From: CAWELS01 sp964468205
Lineage (GTDB): Bacteria > Acidobacteriota > Terriglobia > Bryobacterales > Bryobacteraceae
Assembly: GCA_964468205.1 (NCBI GenBank)
Contig: CAYXVG010000003.1
Location: 162,101-226,100, forward strand
DNA length: 64,000 nucleotides
Direction: 5' to 3'
Made by a program: the position numbers and the translations under genes. Positions 43,102-51,636 of the stretch are shown piece after piece (within the stretch, counting starts at the first letter, position 1; every line of letters starts with the position of its first letter). The notes under the pieces are model-generated. The model saw only the letters and a list, made by a program, of their open reading frames with translations. It was not told the origin of the DNA and ran no database searches.

Positions 43102-44079
43102 CTATCGTTCCCGTACGTCAAAATGGCCTTCACCGTGCAGCACGCCGTGATCCTCCAGGGACTCCAGGTGAGTGGTGACCTCGGCCGATGCGCTCAGTGT
43201 GCGCGGCAGACGGTTTTCCAACTCCGTGGCGATTCGATGGGCCTCGCCAACGCTCGTATCATGGGGAAACAGCAGGTGCACTTCGATGAGGAGCCGGTGG
43301 CCGGCGTCACGGAATCGCAGGCCATGGTATCGAACCCCAAGCTCTTCGCTCAGCGTCACCAGACTCGAATTCACTTCCTCTCTCAGCTCGGGATCCGTGT
43401 AGTCAAGCAACCCGCTGGCCGACCGGAACAGCAGCCGCCCGCCGGACCAGAGAATATTCAATGCGACGGCGATTGCGCAAAGCGGATCGAACGGCTTCCA
43501 GCCCGTGAGAAGAACAAGACCCAGCCCGCCCACCACGCCGAAGCTCGTTAGGCTGTCTGTCAGCACATGCTTGCCGTTTGCCTCGAGAATCAACGAGCGG
43601 TTCCGCTTTCCCACCCGCAGCAGATAGTAGCCCAACCCCGCATTCACCACCGCCGCCGCGAGAACGAGGAGCGCGCCCTCGCCAAGCCGTTCGAGCGGTA
43701 AGCCGGCGAGCCACTTCTGCACCGAGGCCGCAATAATGCCGACAGCCGCAAAAATGATCAGCGCGCCCTCGAAGCCCGCCGAGAAGAAAGCGATCCGCTC
43801 GTAGCCGAAAGGAAACCGCTTGTTCGGCGGCTTTGTGCTCAGCCACAAACTAAAGGCGGCAAACGCCACGGCCGCCACGTGAATCACCGATTCGGCGGCA
43901 TCGGAAAGAATGGCCGCCGATCCCGTAAGAGCATACGCTGTCACCTTGCCGGCCAGCATCAACACGCCAGCGGCCAGGGACAGACGCATCGCCTGCCGCA
44001 TTTCACGAACAGAATCCCGCGTCAAGTGCGATGGCAGTTCCACATTCACGCCCAACCGGTCCGCCCAACCGATTACCAT
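43102..44079 (-). CDS. Cation diffusion facilitator transporter
   Basis: 325 residues. Six transmembrane segments (about residues 30-220) precede a cytoplasmic C-terminal domain (about 225-310, with HGLRFRDAGHRLLIEVHLLF). Metal-site motifs are AAILSDAAESVIH in helix 2 and KHVLTDSLTSFGV in helix 5. CDF proteins export Zn, Co, Fe or Mn against protons; the exact metal is not readable here, and the helix-2 AES is a little unusual. The 44080-44218 gap upstream holds no gene. Confidence 0.9.
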   Translation of the reverse strand: MVIGWADRLGVNVELPSHLTRDSVREMRQAMRLSLAAGVLMLAGKVTAYALTGSAAILSDAAESVIHVAAVAFAAFSLWLSTKPPNKRFPFGYERIAFFSAGFEGALIIFAAVGIIAASVQKWLAGLPLERLGEGALLVLAAAVVNAGLGYYLLRVGKRNRSLILEANGKHVLTDSLTSFGVVGGLGLVLLTGWKPFDPLCAIAVALNILWSGGRLLFRSASGLLDYTDPELREEVNSSLVTLSEELGVRYHGLRFRDAGHRLLIEVHLLFPHDTSVGEAHRIATELENRLPRTLSASAEVTTHLESLEDHGVLHGEGHFDVRER

Positions 44080-44218
44080 CTTATCCTTGATTGGGACTCA
44101 AGTTACTTAGATCTACACTGGCCATCCCGCCTCCGCCGCAACGGCATGGCGGCGCCTGCAAGGCGGACGCCCGCCAGGTTCACCATCCGCGGCGGTTGAC
44201 CTGTTCCGGCCTTTACTC

Positions 44219-45340
44219 TCAGTTAGCGCTCGCGGAGCCGGCGGCCATGGCCTGTTCAAGTTGTTGCACCAGCGGCAGGAGCGGGGAAGGCTCAGGATCG
44301 AGCGTGGCGGCCCGTTTGAGATACGCCGCCAGTTCCGCGGCGTCGCCTTTGGGCAGATCGAGTCGCGTTCCACGATGCAGCACATGTGGCTCGCGGTCTT
44401 CAATCACCAAGCAGGCCAGCCGCCCGCCGTAGTGCTCGGAGAGGCCGACGTCGATCATGACAACCTTGCCCCCGAAGCGGGGAATCACCGTTCCGGCCGT
44501 CGGCGTGTGCCCGATGACGATCCGCTTCACGCCGAAATGGGAAAGCGCCGCGTCGACGTGAGGCATGAGTTCCTGCTCGTCCCCTTGCGCCAGACCGCGG
44601 TACCAGATTGGACCGTCGGAAGCGATCGTCAAACCCTCTTTCAACAGGCTGAAGTCCTTGAGTTCGGCGCGCACCCTCTCATTGATTTCGCCCATCGACA
44701 TCCGCGCCAGGCGAGGGCTGATTCCAGCATGCACGAATAGGGAATCGTTTACTTTGACGACGGTGTTGTGCTCCATCACCCACTGGCCATAATCGCCGTT
44801 CGGTCCCCATGCCAGGCGGTGTTCAAAGTAGCCGAGAGGATGCTCCTCATACCATGCCGCCCTTGCCGCCGCATCGGCTATCTTGCCGCTCCTTTGCAAC
44901 TCTTCGGCATGCTGCTCCCAGAAGGCGTCCCGGATCCGCGCCGATCTTCCGGTCCGGAAGGCTTCGAATTCTTCCGGGGTGACGTAGCGAAGGTCGCCGT
45001 AGATGTTCATCGCGTCGTGATTCCCGATCAGCGCGTGAACCTGCCCGCCAGCCCTTTTTGCCTGCTTCTCCAGGCGCATCATGAAGTCGATGATCTGGCG
45101 CGTATCAGGCCCCCGGTCCGGGATGTCCCCTGTTTGGACCAGGTGAGCCTTTCCGCCGGTCCACTTGCCCTTCTCGTCGGTCAGGCCCGATTGCTGGAGC
45201 AGGGTGAAGAACTGGTCGTAGTCGCCATGCACGTCGCCGATGGCGACGACTCGCTCCACTCCGTTCCATTCGTGTTCGGCGTACGCCGGCGCATGAAGAC
45301 AAAAGACGAGAGCAAGAAGAGGAATCCACAATCGCGGCAA
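44219..45340 (-). CDS. Exported metallophosphatase, Shewanella-like phosphatase type
   Basis: 373 residues with signal peptide MPRLWIPLLALVFCLHAPAYA. Calcineurin-like motifs in order: GDVHGDYD, GDIPDRGPDTRQ, GNHDAM, FVHAGISPRLA and GHTPTAGTV. Together these bind two metals and catalyse phosphate-ester hydrolysis in the periplasm. The MNIYGDLRYVTPEEF insertion is typical of Shewanella-like protein phosphatases. Substrate (phosphoprotein or small ester) unknown. It diverges from the antiporter gene. Confidence 0.87.
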   Translation of the reverse strand: MPRLWIPLLALVFCLHAPAYAEHEWNGVERVVAIGDVHGDYDQFFTLLQQSGLTDEKGKWTGGKAHLVQTGDIPDRGPDTRQIIDFMMRLEKQAKRAGGQVHALIGNHDAMNIYGDLRYVTPEEFEAFRTGRSARIRDAFWEQHAEELQRSGKIADAAARAAWYEEHPLGYFEHRLAWGPNGDYGQWVMEHNTVVKVNDSLFVHAGISPRLARMSMGEINERVRAELKDFSLLKEGLTIASDGPIWYRGLAQGDEQELMPHVDAALSHFGVKRIVIGHTPTAGTVIPRFGGKVVMIDVGLSEHYGGRLACLVIEDREPHVLHRGTRLDLPKGDAAELAAYLKRAATLDPEPSPLLPLVQQLEQAMAAGSASAN

Positions 45341-45472
45341 AATCTGGTACCCTCCAATCCCCTGGCCGCTACCCGGTCAGCGAATCAACCCGGCCGGCCG
45401 CTGCGCAGGACATCATTATTCCAAGTATACCGTCCCCACCCAATTGCGCCGGAGGATGCGCCTCGAAGTTGT

Positions 45473-45478
45473 GATAAT
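45473..45478 (+). promoter_or_regulatory. Extended -10 upstream of the antiporter gene
   Basis: TG-T-GATAAT (GATAAT 45473-45478), a good extended -10 about 93 nt before the proposed TTG start. No -35 match was found. Confidence 0.35.
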
Positions 45479-45571
45479 GGTAAGTGCGCCTTTTTGCCGG
45501 GAATTCGTACTCTGTTTTCAGTCCCGCCAGTGCACCGCATCCGCCAGACTCAGTGGAAGGAACCGTTTCCG

Positions 45572-46921
45572 TTGTTCTCGAAAGCAGCTTGCATACTCCT
45601 CTTCGCGCTTGTCTCACAAGACTTCCTCCCCGCCTCTGAAGTGGTCCATGCTCCGGAAGGAGGCCATGCCAATCACGGGTTCGTGACCGTGCTGTTGAGT
45701 CTTGTCCTGTTGATGGTTGTGGCCAAGCTCGGCGCGGAGCTGTTCGAACGGATGCGCCAGCCGGCCGTCCTCGGCGAACTCATCGCCGGAATGGCGATGG
45801 GCGGATTGGGTCTTGCGGGCATCGCATACGTCGCGGGACTCAAAGACCAACCGGGGCTCCAAGCCGCCGCGGAAATCGGCGTCATATTGCTGCTGTTCGA
45901 GGTTGGCCTGGAATCGCATCTCGGCGAACTGCTCGAGGTGGGCACGTCGGCGCTGCTTGTCGCCATGCTCGGTGTCGTGACGCCAATCGGCCTTGGATAC
46001 GGGGCCTCCTTGCTATTCCTTCCCGCCGAACCCTGGTATGTGCATACGTTCGTCGGCAGCACATTGGCCGCCACCAGCGTCGGCATCACGGCCCGTGTCC
46101 TGCGGGACCTAAAGAAAATCGACACGAAGGAGGCGAGGATCATTCTCGGCGCCGCGGTGGTGGACGACGTGCTAGGTCTCATCATTCTGGCTGTCATCTC
46201 CGGCATCATCACTTCGCTTTCCGGCGGCGGCCATCAGAGCGGGGTTAGCGCCGCCATGGTGGCAACGATCGTTTTCAAAGCGGCCGCGTTCTTGGCCGGC
46301 GCAATCTTCATCGGCCGCATCCTGCACATCAATGCGGTCCGGGCGGGCGCCCGGTTCCGGGTGCCCGGCGTTCCGCTGGTAATCGCCCTCAGCTTCTGCT
46401 TCACCATGGCGGCCTTGGCGGGACTCGTCGGCCTGGCTCCCATCGTCGGCGCCTTCGCCGCCGGCCTCGTGCTCGAACCGAGTGACTATGAGATCTACCA
46501 GCGGCGCGGCGAGATGCCGATCGATTCCATGATCAAACCACTATCCACGATCCTGACGCCCATCTTCTTCATCATGATGGGACTCCAGGTGGACCTGAGA
46601 GCCTTCTCATCCGTCCACGTGCTTGCTTTTGCCGGTGTCGTCACTCTGGCCGCGATCGTTGGCAAGCAGGTCTGCGCCCTCGGCGTGCTTGAGAAGGGCG
46701 TGAAGCGCGTGGTGGTCGGCGTCGGCATGATACCGCGCGGCGAAGTCGGATTAATCTTCACCGGAATCGGAGCAAGACTCGCCGTCGACGGTCAGCCTGT
46801 GTTCTCAACCGACACAGTCTCCGCCATGGTGGTGATGGTGATCATCACAACTCTGGTGACGCCGGCGGTCCTGAAAGCGATGCTCACGATACCGGCCGCC
46901 GAGCCGATCGAGGTGGACTAA
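45572..46921 (+). CDS. Cation/proton antiporter (CPA2, KefB/NapA-like)
   Basis: 449 residues from TTG 45572; GGAAGG is 11 nt upstream. The frame is open further upstream but that part has no sensible protein. About twelve hydrophobic segments follow a signal-like N-terminus. CPA2 hallmarks are LGELIAGMAMGGLGLAG, LLFEVGLES, AATSVGITARVL, AAVVDDVLGLIIL (the DD ion-binding pair), GLAPIVGAFAAGLVLEP and the closing MIPRGEVGLIFTGIG. It probably exchanges Na+ or K+ for H+. No RCK domain is attached. The stop lies 2 nt from that of the converging response regulator. Confidence 0.88.
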   Translation: MFSKAACILLFALVSQDFLPASEVVHAPEGGHANHGFVTVLLSLVLLMVVAKLGAELFERMRQPAVLGELIAGMAMGGLGLAGIAYVAGLKDQPGLQAAAEIGVILLLFEVGLESHLGELLEVGTSALLVAMLGVVTPIGLGYGASLLFLPAEPWYVHTFVGSTLAATSVGITARVLRDLKKIDTKEARIILGAAVVDDVLGLIILAVISGIITSLSGGGHQSGVSAAMVATIVFKAAAFLAGAIFIGRILHINAVRAGARFRVPGVPLVIALSFCFTMAALAGLVGLAPIVGAFAAGLVLEPSDYEIYQRRGEMPIDSMIKPLSTILTPIFFIMMGLQVDLRAFSSVHVLAFAGVVTLAAIVGKQVCALGVLEKGVKRVVVGVGMIPRGEVGLIFTGIGARLAVDGQPVFSTDTVSAMVVMVIITTLVTPAVLKAMLTIPAAEPIEVD

Positions 46922-46923
46922 CG

Positions 46924-47415
46924 CTAAAGAAACGCGCGGATCAGCTCGCTCTGCGCCGTTTTGAGATTGGAATGGGCCTCGTCCAGTTGTTGGATCTTGT
47001 TACGCAGGCTGCGCAGCAGTTGGGTGCGCTCGCTTCCGTTCCGCACAATTAGTAGCAGCGCGGCGTTGTCCCATGGCTTCTCCACATACTGGAACAACCC
47101 CACCCGGTTGATCGCCTCGATCGCGCTCTGCTTATCGGCGTGCCCGGTGAGCAGGATACGCGAGGTCTCCGGCTGGATCTCCTTCGCTTTGCCGAGGAGT
47201 TGTATGCCGTTCATCTTCGGCATCAGGTAGTCCGAGATGACCACGTCGACCGTGTTTTCCCCAAGATAAGCGATGGCCTCCTCAGGGTCAGTGAAGGTTT
47301 GGACTTCGTAATCGGTCTCCAGCGTCAGATAGGCGTTGAGGCTGGTCAACACCATCTCCTCGTCATCGACAATCACAATATTTGATTCCGTGTTGGTTTC
47401 CACCGCGAGAACCAC
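46924..47415 (-). CDS. Receiver-only response regulator
   Basis: 163 residues. Receiver domain with acidic pair Asp17-Asp18, phospho-acceptor Asp62 (VVISDYLMPKMNG), Thr in LLTGHAD and Lys in QYVEKPWD. The LTGHAD-x-EKPWD style is that of RpfG-type receivers, but no output domain follows, only a short coiled coil (LRSLRNKIQQLDEAHSNLKT). Start GTG 47415 is uncertain by a few residues. Last gene of the transporter-CNB-kinase-regulator operon, 18 nt after the kinase. Confidence 0.88.
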   Translation of the reverse strand: MVLAVETNTESNIVIVDDEEMVLTSLNAYLTLETDYEVQTFTDPEEAIAYLGENTVDVVISDYLMPKMNGIQLLGKAKEIQPETSRILLTGHADKQSAIEAINRVGLFQYVEKPWDNAALLLIVRNGSERTQLLRSLRNKIQQLDEAHSNLKTAQSELIRAFL

Positions 47416-47433
47416 CTCTCAGATACCTAGCGT

Positions 47434-48264
47434 CTAATCTTCCTCTCCACGAGACACGGGGATCCGGATGTGAAACGTCGTCCCCACGCCGACCTCGGTT
47501 TCGAAGTCGATCGTGCCGCCGTGTTTATCGACCACAATATCGCGGGAAATCGACAGGCCAAGGCCGGTGCCTACGCCGGCTTCCTTGGTGGTGAAGCCGA
47601 TGGCGAATATCTTGTCCCGCGCTTCCGGCGGAATGCCCCTTCCGGTGTCGGAAATGGAGACATGAACGAAATCGCCTTCCCGCTCTGTCCGGACCACGAC
47701 CTTACCGTCGCCGTCGATGGCGTGACCGGCATTTACCAGGATATTCAAAATCACCTGGCCAAGTTGCTGCGGCTCACAACGCACCTTCGGCAGGTCCCCC
47801 AGGTGCGTCTCCACTTCGATCCGTTTCCGGAACTCGCAGTGGGCCAGTTTCAGAGTGTTCCTGATGATATCATTCAGGTCCGCCTCCACCATCTTCGTCG
47901 GGTAGCCGCCGATGAAGGTCTTCAAGCCGCGCACCACCGAGATGATCCGCTCGCAGGCGATCTTGTCCACCGCCGCCAGGCTTGCCAAGGTCGTGAGGAT
48001 CTTGGCGGCTTTGGCCGGTGGGGCCTTGTCCTTTGCAATCGACTCGTCAATGAGCTGGCCGAGCGTCTCCAGGGAGCGCTCGCTCACCTCGTTGTTGGAG
48101 AGGATCGAGCCAACCGGCGTGTTGATCTCGTGAACGATTGAGGCGAGCAACTGCCCCACCGCGGTCATCTGGTGGGCTTCCATCAGCTTCCGTCTATGAG
48201 CTTCGAGATCGGAACGGAGCCGCGAGACTTCGGCTTCCAACTCGGCTTGGCCTCTGTCACTCAT
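47434..48264 (-). CDS. Soluble histidine kinase
   Basis: 276 residues. An N-terminal coiled coil (AELEAEVSRLRSDLEAHRRK) leads into the H box (ASIVHEINTPVG, His45). A complete ATPase domain follows: N box QVILNILVNAGHAI, G1 SDTGRGIPPE, F box IFAIGFTTK and G2 GTGLGLSIS. No membrane or PAS domain. It probably phosphorylates the adjacent receiver (18 nt downstream) and takes input from the cyclic-nucleotide-binding protein or transporter encoded upstream. GGGAGGG lies about 11 nt before the ATG. Confidence 0.92.
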   Translation of the reverse strand: MSDRGQAELEAEVSRLRSDLEAHRRKLMEAHQMTAVGQLLASIVHEINTPVGSILSNNEVSERSLETLGQLIDESIAKDKAPPAKAAKILTTLASLAAVDKIACERIISVVRGLKTFIGGYPTKMVEADLNDIIRNTLKLAHCEFRKRIEVETHLGDLPKVRCEPQQLGQVILNILVNAGHAIDGDGKVVVRTEREGDFVHVSISDTGRGIPPEARDKIFAIGFTTKEAGVGTGLGLSISRDIVVDKHGGTIDFETEVGVGTTFHIRIPVSRGEED

Positions 48265-48310
48265 ACGAGCTCAACCCTCCCATTATTGCAGCGCCATGGC
48301 CGGGCCGCCG

Positions 48311-48733
48311 CTACTGCTCGATCAGCTTGCGAAACCGCCGGACCAGCGTGGAAAAGATGGAAGCGGCCAATTCCATGTTGTCCGACAGCAAATCGTAAAA
48401 ATCGTCGCGGTCGATCCGCAACAGCACCGTATCCTCCAACGTCTTTGCCGTTACGGGCAGCGGCGAATCGTCAAACAGCGCCCAGGAGCCGAGCACATCG
48501 TGCTGTTTGGCCACGTGGAGCGCCTGCCCGTTGCGGCTGATTTCCACCGCGCCTTCGAGGATGACGTAGAGAGCCTGCAGAGGTTGATTCGGCTGCAGGA
48601 TCAACTTGTCCGGCGGGTACTTCACCTCCTTGGCGATCAAGGCGATGCGCGAGAGCTGATCCGGCGACAGACTGCTCAACAGCTCCACGGCCTCCAGGGC
48701 GATAACCTTCTCGACGATGTTTCTCTCCAGCAT
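48311..48733 (-). CDS. Single-domain cyclic-nucleotide-binding protein
   Basis: 140 residues, one CNB/Crp-type beta-roll: LSRIALIAKEVKYPPDKLIL, LQALYVILEGAVEISR, KQHDVLGSWALFDDSPLPVT, and an RRFRKLIEQ end. The phosphate-binding cassette lacks the usual Arg-Thr/Ser-Ala pattern of strong cAMP binders (SPLPVTAKT), so the ligand is uncertain. No DNA-binding helix-turn-helix. AGGA lies 5 nt before the ATG. It lies 11 nt after the nucleotide transporter and 46 nt before the kinase. Confidence 0.85.
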   Translation of the reverse strand: MLERNIVEKVIALEAVELLSSLSPDQLSRIALIAKEVKYPPDKLILQPNQPLQALYVILEGAVEISRNGQALHVAKQHDVLGSWALFDDSPLPVTAKTLEDTVLLRIDRDDFYDLLSDNMELAASIFSTLVRRFRKLIEQ

Positions 48734-48744
48734 GCAGTCCTGTA

Positions 48745-51522
48745 TCAGGCTAGCGCGGTGGCCGTCTGACGCGCTACCGGCGAGAGGACGGGATCGCCGC
48801 TTTCGGCCAATTCCCCGACGCGATCGCGCATGGACCGCAGTTTCAATTCGCCCACCGCCGCGACGGCGCAGGCCGACAGCCAGGCGTCCTGCAGATCGAG
48901 CTGTTGCCGCAGCGCCGACTCGAGCGACGGTACCTTAACGCCAAAGTGCTCATCGCCAATATCCAGCAGATGCGGCGATCCGTCGATTACCGGTAGCAGG
49001 ATCGACCGCAGATCATTATCGAGCAGATTATCCAGGAATTCGAGCGCGGCGGCGAATTCCTCCTTCCGTTTCTGGCTCACCGCCAGGTAAGCGGCCTGGA
49101 TCTGCTTCGGCGGGTACCGCAGCCCGAGGAGCCGGAAGAGCCGCTCGATAATCTGGTCCAGCCTTTCCTCCACTGTCCGGGCCAGAAGCGCGGTGGCCTT
49201 ACCGCCGGGATCCGCCTGCCGGAAGCGCGAGAGCGCGGCATAGAGCTCGAAGTAGGAGCGCGCCTCAAAGCGGATCTGCTCCCGCACGTTGCTGTCCGCG
49301 AAATCGAGATCCGCCGCGGTATCCCGAAGGTGCCCAAGCGCCCTGAGCACCGCGCCGCGGATTGTCAGGTCCGGCTCTCCGAGAGACCGGCTGAGAACGT
49401 CCACGCAGCTCTGCTCCGGAATGCCGCAGAAGACGCGGGGGATGCGCTGCCGGATCGACACGGGAACACTGGGGTCCCGGAGCATGGCGCCAAGCGATTC
49501 GCAGATTTCCGCTCCATACGATGCCAGCGCCTCGATCGCCTGGCCCCGTACTTTCGGATTCGCCACGAGCGGCACGACCTCGGCAAAGTAGTCGCGGTTC
49601 CGCAGCCGCCCGGCGGACCGGCAAGCCGCCGCCACCACCCGGAGATCCTCGTCCCCGAGCAGCCGGTGGAGCGCCTCGGTGCCTTTATCGCCGCGAATCC
49701 CCACGGCGTACGCGGCGAGCGCGCGCCGGCTGGAGGACTCGTCCTTCGAGGCTTTCTCCAACCACTCCCGCGATACCAGCTCCTGGGCCCGTTTCCGGTC
49801 GCCGGCGAGGGCGCTCAGGGCCGCCTCTCCCACGGCGGAGCAGGGGTGTTCGATGAATTCCGCGGCCAACTCCCCGTTCTGCTCGGACAAGGCCATGACA
49901 TACTTCACCGCTTCACGGGCCAGAGTGTCTCGGGGGTGATCGGCCTCACGGATCTCGGCCAGGGCGCGGTCCAGCAGGCCGCGGTAACCGCCGTGCCTGG
50001 CGAGCCGGTAGGTCTTCGCGCGAATAGTCTCGGATTCCGAACCGGCCAGCTCTTCGAGCAGGGGCGGCAAATCGTAGTGCGGCGCCTCGGCGAGCAGGGA
50101 CAGAGCGTAGACGACCTGGCGCTCATTCGAGCCCCGGGCCGCCTGCTCCAGCAGACGCACGGTTTCGGTATCCTGCACCGTGATCCGGGCGTCCTCCAAG
50201 TCGAGCCGCTTCGACTCCACGCGCCGCCGGACGGTCTCGGTGTACTCCTTCCGGGCGATGATCGCCAGCGCCACCCAGCCGGCCGCGAACAGCAGAATGA
50301 GCAGGGATAGAGGCCGGCCCGCGTTCAGGCCGAGCGTCGTAAGGGCGACCAACAGGAGGGCCGCGACCCCACGTCCCAGGCGGTCGACAAAAACGTCGAC
50401 GAACGCCTTGGTGCGGTTTTTCAACTCCGTTGGCAAGGGCAGGTAGAGCAATTCGAGCGCGGTGCGGGAGATGGAATAGCGGGAGGAAGCCTCAAGCAGC
50501 CGGGTTGCGGCTACCGAGAGCATGGCTGGCGCAATGAGCACCCCGGCGCAGCCCGCGCTCACGACGAGCGGCGAAATCAGCAGAGTCCGGCCCACCCCGA
50601 GCCGCCCCACCGCGATGGCGGTGAAAAAGAATTGCAACACGAAAGTGGCGCTGCTCAGGTAGATGCCGTTGAACCGCCCGAAGAAAGCCGTGAGATCGTC
50701 GCCCGAGAATCTCGACTTGGCGAAGACGTTGAACTGGAACTCCACCAGCACCTCGACGAGATAGGTGGTGATGATGATACCGACAATGACCAGCAGATGC
50801 CGGTGGCGGCCTACTGCCAGCAGCACGTCGCGGAGGGTGAAGTCGGCCGCCACCTCCTCTTCTTCAGTCTCTTTCGGCCGCCGCCGGAAACGCCGGCGCG
50901 GCGCGAGACCGGTTCGCGCCTGTTCCGCCCGTGCCGCCGCCGACAGCGCGCCGAACGCGAGCGCGATAACTATGATGCCGATCGGAATCAGCACACGGGA
51001 GCCGGACTGCTCCGCGGCAACGGTGGTGATACCGCCGCCGGCCGCCGCGCCGACAATCGCGCCCAGCCCGAGCAGCCCGTACAGGCGCTTCGCCTCGCGG
51101 CCGTCGAACAGGTTTCCGGCAATGAGCCAGCCCTGCGAGATGAAGACAATGCCGAACAGATTCACCCACACCGCGAAAATGTACAGCAGCCAGGTCGATT
51201 CGAGGTCGATGACCCGCCATAGTCCGAACAGCGACACCATCATCACGAGCGTGGACACGCCCACCGCGGCGTAGAGCGAGACGCGTACCGCCAGCTTGGT
51301 GTAGAAGTATGCCATCAGCCCGCCGAAGACGGCGATCAGCATATAGAGGTACGGCAGGTTTTCAATCGAAAAGCGGTTTAGGAAGAACGACCAGGCTACC
51401 GGCTTGAGGACGTGAACCGCGCAGAGAACAAAAAAGAAGTAGAGCGCCATGCAGATGGTGCGCGCCCACTCGCCGGAGCGAACGTCGAAAGTGTTCCGCC
51501 ACCACCGTCTCAGGCTACTCAT
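48745..51522 (-). CDS. Tlc/Npt-type nucleotide transporter fused to HEAT-like repeats
   Basis: 925 residues from ATG 51522; the longer upstream frame reads through a repeat unit and was not used. Residues 1-430 or so carry about eleven hydrophobic segments and the Npt1/Tlc-like features KPVAWSFFLNRFSIENLPYL, YLLEVLVEFQFN-type (here TTYLVEVLVEFQFNVFAK) and PTELKNRTKAFVDVFVDRLG. About 490 residues of helical HEAT-like repeats follow (VREQIRFEARSYFELYAAL, VSIRQRIPRVFCGIPE). The family swaps ATP/ADP in obligate intracellular bacteria and plastids, but it also occurs in free-living species with unknown role. A signalling or sensing role is inferred from the CNB-kinase-regulator genes that follow. 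Confidence 0.85.
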   Translation of the reverse strand: MSSLRRWWRNTFDVRSGEWARTICMALYFFFVLCAVHVLKPVAWSFFLNRFSIENLPYLYMLIAVFGGLMAYFYTKLAVRVSLYAAVGVSTLVMMVSLFGLWRVIDLESTWLLYIFAVWVNLFGIVFISQGWLIAGNLFDGREAKRLYGLLGLGAIVGAAAGGGITTVAAEQSGSRVLIPIGIIVIALAFGALSAAARAEQARTGLAPRRRFRRRPKETEEEEVAADFTLRDVLLAVGRHRHLLVIVGIIITTYLVEVLVEFQFNVFAKSRFSGDDLTAFFGRFNGIYLSSATFVLQFFFTAIAVGRLGVGRTLLISPLVVSAGCAGVLIAPAMLSVAATRLLEASSRYSISRTALELLYLPLPTELKNRTKAFVDVFVDRLGRGVAALLLVALTTLGLNAGRPLSLLILLFAAGWVALAIIARKEYTETVRRRVESKRLDLEDARITVQDTETVRLLEQAARGSNERQVVYALSLLAEAPHYDLPPLLEELAGSESETIRAKTYRLARHGGYRGLLDRALAEIREADHPRDTLAREAVKYVMALSEQNGELAAEFIEHPCSAVGEAALSALAGDRKRAQELVSREWLEKASKDESSSRRALAAYAVGIRGDKGTEALHRLLGDEDLRVVAAACRSAGRLRNRDYFAEVVPLVANPKVRGQAIEALASYGAEICESLGAMLRDPSVPVSIRQRIPRVFCGIPEQSCVDVLSRSLGEPDLTIRGAVLRALGHLRDTAADLDFADSNVREQIRFEARSYFELYAALSRFRQADPGGKATALLARTVEERLDQIIERLFRLLGLRYPPKQIQAAYLAVSQKRKEEFAAALEFLDNLLDNDLRSILLPVIDGSPHLLDIGDEHFGVKVPSLESALRQQLDLQDAWLSACAVAAVGELKLRSMRDRVGELAESGDPVLSPVARQTATALA

Positions 51523-51537
51523 GGATAGTGAATAAGG

Positions 51538-51570
51538 GTAGCAACTCGCGCGGCGGCGCGACAAGAGCGC
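51538..51570. repeat. 33-bp palindrome-containing repeat, copy A
   Basis: GTAGCAACTCGCGC and following bases to 51570. It contains a stem TCGCGC-GGCG-GCGCGA (51546-51561). It lies 15 nt upstream of the transporter ATG. Copy B differs by one base. Confidence 0.8.
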
Positions 51571-51588
51571 CACAATGCGGCTTTACGC

Positions 51589-51607
51589 CTACACACATAT
51601 TGTGTAG
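51589..51607. repeat. Inverted repeat CTACACA/TGTGTAG
   Basis: Perfect 7-bp arms with a 5-nt loop; the right arm overlaps the first bases of repeat copy B. Confidence 0.5.
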
Positions 51608-51636
51608 CAACTCGCGCGGCGGCGCGACATGAGCGC
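51604..51636. repeat. 33-bp palindrome-containing repeat, copy B
   Basis: 32 of 33 bases match copy A in the same orientation, 66 bp away. It resembles REP-type extragenic repeats. Confidence 0.8.

Noticed and set aside
44768..45571. Extension of the antiporter gene upstream to give 717 residues
   Set aside because: The extra 268 residues are antisense to the metallophosphatase gene and show no protein-like pattern; signal-like sequence begins at 45572.
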